The notes under the pieces were generated by a model. It saw only the letters and a program-made list of their open reading frames with translations. It was not told where the DNA came from and made no database searches. Made by a program: the position numbers and the translations under genes. 25,651 nt of DNA from SVQP01 sp045594705 (lineage in GTDB: Bacteria; Bacillota; Clostridia; Oscillospirales; CAG-272), in the NCBI GenBank assembly GCA_045594705.1, contig JAZNZB010000027.1, positions 1 through 25,651 on the forward strand, in the 5' to 3' direction. How positions within the stretch are numbered: position 1 is the first letter of the stretch; each line of letters starts with the position of its first letter. This document shows, piece by piece, positions 7,165-13,700 of this stretch.

Positions 7165-8955
7165 TTACTTTGCAGCCAGCAGTCTTGCCTCCAGCGCATC
7201 CAGCTCTGCGTGCATGGTTGCGGGAACGCTGTCTCCGATCTGTGCATAGAAGTCGCGGATATTCTGTACGTCCTCCAGCCAGGAGTCAACGTCAACGCTG
7301 AGCAGGTCGCGGATGGTCTCGGTGTCGATGCCCTCCAGACCCTCGGTGCAAATATCCTCAGGCAGGGGCAGGTAACCGATGGGAGACATGGTAGCGCCTA
7401 CCTTGCCCTCGCAGCGGTCAAGGATCCATGCAAGCACGCGCATGTTGTCGCCAAATCCGGGCCAGATGAAGTGGCCGTCAGCATCGGTTCTGAACCAGTT
7501 GACGTGGAAGATCTTGGGGGGATTGGGAATGGTGGTACCCATCTTGAGCCAGTGGCCGAAGTACTCACCCATATCGTAGCCCACGAAGGGACGCATTGCC
7601 ATGGGGTCGCGGCGAACCACGCCAACGGCACCTGCAGCGGCTGCGGTGGTCTCGGAGGCCATGATAGAGCCTACGAATGCGCCGTGCTGCCAGGAGGTGG
7701 ACTGGTAAACCAGGGGAGCGGTCTTTGCGCGTCTGCCACCGAATACGATGGCACTTACCGGCACGCCCTCGGGCTTGTAGTAAGCCTCGGACAGGCAGGG
7801 GCAGTTGGTAGCCATTGCGGTGAAGCGGGAGTTGGGGTGAGCACCCGAGGTGCCGACCTTGTCATTCTTATCGTACTTGGTGTAATCCCAGACCTCGCCT
7901 CTCCAGTTGAGCGCGTTCTTGGGGGGATCGTTATCAAGGCCTTCCCACCAAACGGTGTTGTTGTCCAGGTTATGGCAAACGTTGGTGAAGATGGTGTCAC
8001 GCATGGTAGAAGCCAGCGCGTTGGGGTTGGACTGTGCATTGGTACCGGGAGCTACGCCAAAGAAGCCGTTCTCGGGGTTGACAGCCCACAGTCTGCCGTC
8101 CTCGCCGACGCGCAGCCAAGCGATATCGTCGCCGATGCACTCAACCTTGTAGCCCTGCTCGGTGTAGAACTTGGGGGGGATCAGCATAGCAAGGTTGGTC
8201 TTGCCGCAAGCAGAGGGGAATGCAGCGGTCAGGTACTTCTTCTCACCGTTGGGGTAAGTAACGCCCAGAATGAGCATGTGCTCAGCCATCCAGCCCTCTT
8301 TTCTGCCAAGGTAGGATGCAATACGCAGAGCAAAGCACTTCTTGCCCAGCAGCACGTTGCCGCCGTAGCCGGAGTTGACGCTCATGATGGTGTTATCCTG
8401 GGGGAAGTGGGTGATGTAACGGTTGTTCTCGTCCAGATCTGCTTTTGCGTGCAGACCCTTGATGTAGTCGGCGGAGTCGCCCAGCGCTTCCAGCACGTCG
8501 GTGCCGACGCGGGTCATGATCAGCATGTTGAGCACAACGTAGATCGAGTCGGTCAGCTCAATGCCGTACTTGGCGAAGGGAGAGCCAACGATCGACATGG
8601 AGTAGGGAATGACGTACATGGTGCGACCCTTCATAGAGCCGGTATACAGCTTCTTGAGCTTTGCATACATCTCTTCGGGTGCCATCCAGTTGTTGATGTT
8701 ACCTGCCTCTTCCTTGGTAGGGGTGCAGATAAAGGTTCTTGCCTCAACGCGGGCAACGTCGTTGACAGCGGTGCGGTGCAAATAGCAGCCGGGCAGCAGA
8801 TCCTGGTTGAGCTTGATCATCTCACCGGTCGCACATGCTTCTGCGCGAAGTGCCTCAGCCTGCTCTTCAGTGCCGTCGATCCAGACAATGTTGTCGGGAC
8901 AGGTCATCTTGGCCATCTCGTTGATCCAATCAAGTACGTATTTGTTGTTGGTCAT
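7165..8955 (-). CDS. pckG: Phosphoenolpyruvate carboxykinase (GTP)
   Basis: The 596-residue protein is full length for the GTP-dependent family (EC 4.1.1.32), which interconverts oxaloacetate plus GTP with PEP, CO2 and GDP. Motifs include the kinase-1 loop FPSACGKTN (246-254), containing the active-site cysteine loop specific to the GTP class, kinase-2 GDDIAWLR (275-282), and GYGGN (196-200). The start at 8955 (MTNNKYVLDW) follows AAGGAG with good spacing; an upstream in-frame ATG at 8979 lacks this. The gene stands alone between its own promoter and terminator. In anaerobes the enzyme often runs toward oxaloacetate to fix CO2 in a fermentative succinate or propionate branch, or serves gluconeogenesis; the window does not decide which. 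Confidence 0.95.
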   Translation of the reverse strand: MTNNKYVLDWINEMAKMTCPDNIVWIDGTEEQAEALRAEACATGEMIKLNQDLLPGCYLHRTAVNDVARVEARTFICTPTKEEAGNINNWMAPEEMYAKLKKLYTGSMKGRTMYVIPYSMSIVGSPFAKYGIELTDSIYVVLNMLIMTRVGTDVLEALGDSADYIKGLHAKADLDENNRYITHFPQDNTIMSVNSGYGGNVLLGKKCFALRIASYLGRKEGWMAEHMLILGVTYPNGEKKYLTAAFPSACGKTNLAMLIPPKFYTEQGYKVECIGDDIAWLRVGEDGRLWAVNPENGFFGVAPGTNAQSNPNALASTMRDTIFTNVCHNLDNNTVWWEGLDNDPPKNALNWRGEVWDYTKYDKNDKVGTSGAHPNSRFTAMATNCPCLSEAYYKPEGVPVSAIVFGGRRAKTAPLVYQSTSWQHGAFVGSIMASETTAAAAGAVGVVRRDPMAMRPFVGYDMGEYFGHWLKMGTTIPNPPKIFHVNWFRTDADGHFIWPGFGDNMRVLAWILDRCEGKVGATMSPIGYLPLPEDICTEGLEGIDTETIRDLLSVDVDSWLEDVQNIRDFYAQIGDSVPATMHAELDALEARLLAAK

Positions 8956-9030
8956 GGTGGTTCTCCTTTTATATTTCAAATTATTTTTATCGGTTCAAAA
9001 GCGGATGAAGCCCAATTTTCACCCACTATA

Positions 9031-9059
9031 ATTATATAACAAATTCCGACCTTTTGCAA
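9031..9059 (-). promoter_or_regulatory. Sigma-A promoter of pckG
   Basis: On the minus strand TTGCAA (9059-9054) and TATAAT (9036-9031) are separated by 17 bp. The leader of about 70 bases has no evident structure. Confidence 0.75.
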
Positions 9060-9138
9060 GAGCATATCGTGAAAATATTCTATGAAAATATCACAAACCA
9101 AGCATGAAAAGATTGTGAAAAATGCCGCCTTTGAAAAA

Positions 9139-9152
9139 AGAACAAATGTTTG
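9139..9152 (+). promoter_or_regulatory. LexA (SOS) box
   Basis: AGAACAAATGTTTG matches the Gram-positive LexA operator core GAAC-N4-GTTY. It overlaps the -35 hexamer of the lexA promoter, so bound LexA would block RNA polymerase. This is the classical autorepression arrangement. Confidence 0.8.
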
Positions 9153-9178
9153 CAAAATCGTGGCATGTATGTTATAAT
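9150..9178 (+). promoter_or_regulatory. Promoter of the lexA operon
   Basis: TTGCAA (9150-9155), 17 bp, TATAAT (9173-9178), with extended TGT before the -10. The next four plus-strand genes have gaps of 18 bases or less, so this promoter may drive all of them. Confidence 0.85.
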
Positions 9179-9209
9179 GAATTAAATGCAGAGAAACGGA
9201 GAGTTTGTT

Positions 9210-9809
9210 ATGATGCCAAAGCTCAACGAAAGAGAACAAAGAGTTTACGATTATATTGTCAAGACCATCCGCGAGCGCGGGTATGCACCCAGCGTGCGCG
9301 ATATCCGCGAGGCACTTGGATATAAGAGCACCTCGACTGTACATATGTATCTTGGCAGACTGGAGATGCTTGGCTATATCGTCAAGGATGAGGGCAAGAG
9401 CCGCGCCTTGCGTCTTTGCGACGAGTCGCCTGCTGCGAGCGGAGTTCCGCTGCTGGGCAAGGTGACTGCGGGGCAGCCCATTCTTGCCGTGGAGAATTAT
9501 GAGGGCAGTGTTCCGTTCGTGCCGCACGGCGGCTATGAAAAGGAGAATTTGTTCGCCCTGCGCGTGCAGGGGCAGAGCATGATCGATGCGGGAATTTTGG
9601 ACGGTGACGTGGTCATCGTCAACCGCTGCTCTTATGCCGATAACGGCGAGATCGTAGTGGCTATGGTGGAGGACAGCGCAACTGTCAAGCGCTTTTTCCG
9701 CGAGGACGGGCACTACCGCCTGCAGCCCGAAAACAAGTCCATGCAGCCCATTATCGTAAAACAGGCAGACATCCTGGGAAAAGTCATCGCAGTGCAACGC
9801 TATTATTGA
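9210..9809 (+). CDS. lexA: LexA SOS repressor
   Basis: The 199-residue protein has a winged-helix DNA-binding domain (about 5-67, with APSVRDIREALGYKSTSTVHMYL) and a C-terminal S24 self-cleaving peptidase domain. The cleavage bond is A87-G88 in LLGKVTAGQP, the nucleophile S123 in GQSMIDAGILDGD, and the general base K160 in ATVKRFF. It represses DNA-damage genes and is cleaved with RecA filaments. The start at 9210 follows GGAGAG by six bases; an earlier ATG at 9186 has no such site. The promoter carries its own LexA box. Unusually, it is followed at 18 bases by an ABC transporter pair and then nrdG. Confidence 0.95.
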   Translation: MMPKLNEREQRVYDYIVKTIRERGYAPSVRDIREALGYKSTSTVHMYLGRLEMLGYIVKDEGKSRALRLCDESPAASGVPLLGKVTAGQPILAVENYEGSVPFVPHGGYEKENLFALRVQGQSMIDAGILDGDVVIVNRCSYADNGEIVVAMVEDSATVKRFFREDGHYRLQPENKSMQPIIVKQADILGKVIAVQRYY

Positions 9810-9827
9810 TGATTTGAGGAAACGTAC

Positions 9828-12119
9828 ATGAGCATTTTCAAGCGAACGGTCAAAAACGCCTTCCGCACGGTTCTCTTCAATTGGCGGGAATATGCGGGCT
9901 TTTTCCTTGCGCTTCTGGTGGTGGAAAGTATTTTCTGGTCGCTGACCTTCTCGCTTGACACCAACAACAAAATTGCCGAAAATACGGTCAAGGAGTCGTA
10001 TTCTTATCACATCGTCTTTGATCTGACCGACACGCAGGTCGCCACGTTCAGAAATATGGTGAACGCGCAGGATGCATTGGACGATTCCTTTTATGAGGTG
10101 GAGATCGTAGACAAGGGAGAAGTCAGCGAGGCGCGTGTGACGCTCAAGGGAGCGGATATCGAGCGCAGCCTTGCCAAGTTCCGCGACCGATGCATGCTCA
10201 AAAGCTGGAGCTATTCCACGACGCCGCTGTATACCTACGTGACCGAATACGTCACACCCGGCGTATGGAGATATGCGCTGATCTGCCTTTGTATGCTTGC
10301 GCTTTGCGCTATGGTACTGACCGTGCTATACAACATCCGCGTGGAAAATCACCAGTTCCAGTACGGTATTTATATGACCTGTGGCGCGGATTTTCGCACG
10401 CTGTTCCGCGTGACCTTCTGGGAGCTTGCAGCCATAGGAATACTGACCTTGATACCGGCCGCGATCCTGGCAGCTCTGATCATGCTGGGAATCTATTTGC
10501 CGCTGGGTGTACTGTTTACCTTCCACTGGGCAGCCCCCCTTAAAGTGCTTGCGCTCAGTGCGGCCACAGTGCTGCTCTCTGTGCTGTTGCCCGTGCGTGC
10601 CATGGCGTTCAAAACGCCCATGACGCTGATCACCGCACGCGACAATGCGGGTCTTGTATCCTCGCCGCGCCGTTCGTTCCGCCTTGTGGGAAAAAGCTTT
10701 CCGCGTGATTATGAGCTTTCGGGCATGTGGCGTTTCCGCAAATATTACGTGCGCCTGGTCTGCTCGGCCGTGGCGTTTGCCTCGCTGTTTATCTCGGGGC
10801 TTTACGTAGCCGATATGATCAGGACCAAGCAGGACTTGGCTGTGGGAGAATTTACCCTGGCTTACGGAAAAATGCCCGACGAGATCCTTTTGGATGAAGA
10901 GGGCAATGAGATCAAGCCAATCTATCCGCACGGTCAGGCAGATTCGATCAACGACGACGCACAGTACTTGTGCGAGGCCATCCGCGCGCTTGACGGCGTG
11001 GCATACGTGACCGCAGACGAGCAGGCAAGAGCAGACGAGCTGCTTGCGCACATGCTGGTTGAAGCCGAGAATGCCCCTTCGCACGGAGAATACGGTGTGC
11101 TCAGCGAGGGTGAGCGTGACGGCTATGAGATCGCTACCAATTCCTATAAATATACCGCTGTGGATCGGGAATGGATCGACGGCGCGATCGCATCGGGACG
11201 CTATACCTTTGAGGGAGACCCCTACACCGTGCTGGAAAATCCGCACGCGATCATAATCAGCGAAAGCATTCTGGGGGCACAGCGTTTTGATTTCTCGGTG
11301 GGAGACAAGGTATATTTCGCTTCTTATGCAGATGGACAGATCACGGAAAAGCGTATGTTTACAAAACGCGATCAGATCTTGCGTCAGCAGCTTGAGAATT
11401 TTACGTTCCATTACGGCACAACCGGCAGCCATTCGGGCGAATACGTGGTGTGCGCCGTGATCACCAAAGCCCCTGCGGACAGCTATCTGACCGTGGGCAT
11501 GCAGACCGAGTCCTATCGCGCACTGACAGGAAAGGACGGCGCACGTGACGTTATCTCGGTGTATCTTGAGGATGACCTGTCGCTGGCCGCGGCGGATGAC
11601 CTGGAGCGCGGGATCTCTACGCTGGCCGAGGATTTTGCTTGGAATTGGCGCAGAGAGGGCATGTTTTTTGACAATCTGATTGCCAATGCACGACGCGACC
11701 ATCTGATCACAGCCGTCATAGCAGTCTTTATTCTGACCGTGTCTCCCTTGGTTTGGTTTTTCTCACAGATGCTGTTTTACCGCAGAAGAGAAGGGGAGTT
11801 TTATATGCTCAGTGCCATGGGTGGCTTTGGGCGAGAGATCCGCAGCCTGCACCTCGTGGCGGGTGCGGTGCTTTCGGGCGTTGCCTTTGCTGTTACGCTT
11901 GGCATGAGCTATGCGTTTAATTTCATTTTATATATTGCCATGAGTCGCGTGCTGCCTGGTCTTGGTATGGTGCAGGCGATTGATTACAATTATTATATGC
12001 CCTTCTGGGCGCTTGCGCTTTGCGCGGCAGTGTCCGTGGCTTGCGGATTTGCTTCGTGTCTTGCACCGTATTTCGTATGGAAGCGCAGGATGGCACAAAA
12101 GGTTAAGAGGGAGGAATGA
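9828..12119 (+). CDS. FtsX-family ABC transporter permease
   Basis: This 763-residue membrane protein has two FtsX modules: helices near 22-44, 148-170, 194-222 and 228-258 in the first half, and near 306-330, 625-650, 674-704 and 724-748 in the second. A small outer loop (45-147) and a large one (about 331-624) face outside. The module signature NHQFQYGIYMTCGA recurs as EGEFYMLSAMGG in the second half. Such permeases work with a MacB/LolD-type ATPase as mechanotransmitters or peptide exporters and resistance pumps, rather than importers. The ATPase is encoded directly downstream. The cargo cannot be told. The gene sits in a lexA operon, so envelope or antibiotic stress during SOS is a possible role. 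Confidence 0.85.
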   Translation: MSIFKRTVKNAFRTVLFNWREYAGFFLALLVVESIFWSLTFSLDTNNKIAENTVKESYSYHIVFDLTDTQVATFRNMVNAQDALDDSFYEVEIVDKGEVSEARVTLKGADIERSLAKFRDRCMLKSWSYSTTPLYTYVTEYVTPGVWRYALICLCMLALCAMVLTVLYNIRVENHQFQYGIYMTCGADFRTLFRVTFWELAAIGILTLIPAAILAALIMLGIYLPLGVLFTFHWAAPLKVLALSAATVLLSVLLPVRAMAFKTPMTLITARDNAGLVSSPRRSFRLVGKSFPRDYELSGMWRFRKYYVRLVCSAVAFASLFISGLYVADMIRTKQDLAVGEFTLAYGKMPDEILLDEEGNEIKPIYPHGQADSINDDAQYLCEAIRALDGVAYVTADEQARADELLAHMLVEAENAPSHGEYGVLSEGERDGYEIATNSYKYTAVDREWIDGAIASGRYTFEGDPYTVLENPHAIIISESILGAQRFDFSVGDKVYFASYADGQITEKRMFTKRDQILRQQLENFTFHYGTTGSHSGEYVVCAVITKAPADSYLTVGMQTESYRALTGKDGARDVISVYLEDDLSLAAADDLERGISTLAEDFAWNWRREGMFFDNLIANARRDHLITAVIAVFILTVSPLVWFFSQMLFYRRREGEFYMLSAMGGFGREIRSLHLVAGAVLSGVAFAVTLGMSYAFNFILYIAMSRVLPGLGMVQAIDYNYYMPFWALALCAAVSVACGFASCLAPYFVWKRRMAQKVKREE

Positions 12120-12121
12120 TG

Positions 12122-12835
12122 ATGGAGGACAGAAGAGTCGTTGTAGAGGTCGTGGATCTGTTGCGTCAGTACAAGCAGTACGACGAGGTGGTCAATGCGG
12201 TCAACCGTGTCAATCTACGTGTATACGAGGGAGAATTCGTTGCCATCATCGGTTCGTCCGGCTCGGGAAAATCCACGCTGCTGCATCTGATGGCAGGACT
12301 GGATAAGCCAAGCGCGGGCAAGGTCATGATCCGCGGCCGTGAGATCACTGCCATGGCAGGCGACGAGCTGGCGCGTTTTCGCGGAAATCATATCGGCATG
12401 GTGTTTCAGTCGCACAATCTGATCCCGCAGTTTACGGCGCTGGAGAACATTTTGGTACCCACACTGATGTGTAATAAAGAAGATACCTCGTACGAGGAAA
12501 ATCTCAAAAAGCTGGTGGCCTCACTGGGTCTTGGAGACCGACTGCACCATCTGCCAAGCGAGCTTTCGGGCGGTCAGATGCAGCGCGTGGCCATTGCGCG
12601 TGCGCTGATCAATCTGCCCTTGGTGGTGTTTGCGGACGAGCCGACAGGCAACCTTGACAGGGAAAACGCCGACGAGGTGCTGGAGCTTTTACTGGAGACC
12701 AAGGAGCTGCTTGGTCAGACGCTGATCATGGTCACACACGACTTGTCCATAGCCGAGCGCGCAGATCGCGTGTTCCGCATGGATAACGGACAGATTATTT
12801 CATCAAAAGTAAACAACAGGGAGAAGACCGAATGA
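12122..12835 (+). CDS. ABC transporter ATPase, LolD/MacB type
   Basis: The 237-residue nucleotide-binding protein has Walker A GSSGSGKST (44-52), a Q-loop in FQSHNLIPQ, signature LSGGQ (148-152), Walker B VVFADEP with D172/E173, and switch H206. The sequence GMVFQ..NL and the EPTGNLD D-loop mark the MJ0796/LolD/MacB group that pairs with FtsX-type permeases. Three consecutive ATG codons begin at 12116, 12119 and 12122; the third has the best distance (7 bases) from GAGGGAGG. The first would overlap the permease stop as ATGA. Either way, translation is coupled to the permease. Its own end overlaps nrdG by four bases. Confidence 0.9.
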   Translation: MEDRRVVVEVVDLLRQYKQYDEVVNAVNRVNLRVYEGEFVAIIGSSGSGKSTLLHLMAGLDKPSAGKVMIRGREITAMAGDELARFRGNHIGMVFQSHNLIPQFTALENILVPTLMCNKEDTSYEENLKKLVASLGLGDRLHHLPSELSGGQMQRVAIARALINLPLVVFADEPTGNLDRENADEVLELLLETKELLGQTLIMVTHDLSIAERADRVFRMDNGQIISSKVNNREKTE

Positions 12836-13524
12836 ATATTCAAGGATTTCAAAAGCTGACACTGCTTGATTACCCGGACCACATGGCCTGCACCGTGTTC
12901 ACGGGGGGCTGTAATATGCGATGCCCCTTCTGCCACAATGCAAGTCTTGTGCTGCGCCCCGGTGAAAACCCCGCGTTTTTTGAGGAGGAGATCTATGCCT
13001 TTCTCAAAAAGAGACAGGGAATATTGGACGGTGTGGCCATCACGGGCGGTGAGCCGCTGCTCCAACACGGTCTTGAGGAGTTTATTCTGCGCGTGCGCGA
13101 GCTTGGCTTTGCGGTCAAGCTGGATACCAACGGCTCGTACCCCGACCGCCTTGCCGCTTTGATTGACAAGGGACTTTTGGACTACGTGGCCATGGATATC
13201 AAAAACAGCCGCGAAAGATATGCCCAGACGGTGGGCGTGCCCGGATTTGACACTGCGCCCATTGAGCACAGCATTGCGCTTTTGCGCGCTTCCGGTGTGC
13301 CCTTTGAGTTCCGCACCACAGTGGTGCGCGAGCTGCACTCGGCCGAGGATATTGAGGATATGGGCGTGTGGCTGGCAGGGGAGCACAAGCACTACCTGCA
13401 GGGATTTATCGACTCGGGAGATCTGATCCGTGGACCCTTGAGCGGATATGACAAAAACCAGATGCTTGATTTGTTGAATGTGCTCAAAGCATATATTCCA
13501 AACGCACAGCTCAGAGGCGTTTGA
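12832..13524 (+). CDS. nrdG: Anaerobic ribonucleotide reductase activase
   Basis: The 230-residue radical-SAM protein has CNMRCPFC (C27, C31, C34) for the 4Fe-4S cluster and GGEP (72-75) for SAM binding. The N-terminal LTLLDYPDHMACTVFTGGCNMRC pattern and the length fit the longer NrdG2-type activases. It would make the glycyl radical on NrdD anaerobically. The ATG overlaps the stop of the ABC ATPase (ATGA), so it is translationally coupled to the lexA-ABC operon rather than to nrdD. NrdD itself starts 176 bases downstream behind its own promoter and NrdR-type boxes. Another radical-SAM activase role cannot be ruled out, but proximity to nrdD argues for NrdG. Confidence 0.88.
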   Translation: MNIQGFQKLTLLDYPDHMACTVFTGGCNMRCPFCHNASLVLRPGENPAFFEEEIYAFLKKRQGILDGVAITGGEPLLQHGLEEFILRVRELGFAVKLDTNGSYPDRLAALIDKGLLDYVAMDIKNSRERYAQTVGVPGFDTAPIEHSIALLRASGVPFEFRTTVVRELHSAEDIEDMGVWLAGEHKHYLQGFIDSGDLIRGPLSGYDKNQMLDLLNVLKAYIPNAQLRGV

Positions 13525-13532
13525 AGCGCTCA

Positions 13533-13548
13533 CCACAATATATTGTGT
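13533..13548 (+). promoter_or_regulatory. NrdR box 1
   Basis: CCACAATATATTGTGT matches the NrdR consensus acaCwAtATaTwGtgt at 15 of 16 positions. Its centre is 31 bp, about three helical turns, from the second box. This is the usual spacing for cooperative NrdR binding upstream of ribonucleotide reductase genes. Confidence 0.85.
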
Positions 13549-13563
13549 TAAAATTTGAAAAAA

Positions 13564-13579
13564 TATCAAAATATTGTGT
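13564..13579 (+). promoter_or_regulatory. NrdR box 2
   Basis: TATCAAAATATTGTGT matches the NrdR consensus at 12 of 16 positions, with the right half intact and the left half degenerate. It ends ten bases before the -35 box of nrdD. Confidence 0.75.
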
Positions 13580-13588
13580 CAAAAGGGC

Positions 13589-13617
13589 TTGACAAATGAA
13601 TCGACTTATAGTATACT
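13589..13617 (+). promoter_or_regulatory. Promoter of nrdD-trxB
   Basis: TTGACA (13589-13594), 17 bp, TATACT (13612-13617). The perfect -35 and tandem NrdR boxes directly upstream point to strong expression that is shut down when dNTP/ATP signalling activates NrdR. Confidence 0.88.
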
Positions 13618-13659
13618 GTAAAAGCACCGCCTTCGGTGCTTTTACGGTATTTTGTTTTT
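13618..13659 (+). terminator. Hairpin at the nrdD start site, probable nrdG terminator
   Basis: A 12-bp stem GTAAAAGCACCG/CGGTGCTTTTAC with loop CCTT (13618-13645) is followed by a T-rich run. It begins right after the nrdD -10 box, so most of it belongs to read-through RNA from the lexA-nrdG operon. It would stop that transcript where nrdD transcription begins. Confidence 0.6.
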
Positions 13660-13700
13660 ATACGATAAAAAATGATCAGAATTGACAAAAGGAGAGAGCT

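Noticed and set aside
7000..9039. A 679-codon open frame on the plus strand opposite pckG
   Set aside because: The opposite strand encodes an unmistakable GTP-PEPCK with promoter, ribosome site and terminator; the plus-strand frame runs through the terminator and has no recognisable motifs.
9828..12835. Lantibiotic or bacitracin resistance (BceAB) transporter
   Set aside because: The FtsX-type architecture is compatible, but there are no adjacent two-component genes, and the permease has about eight rather than ten helices, so I kept a general call.
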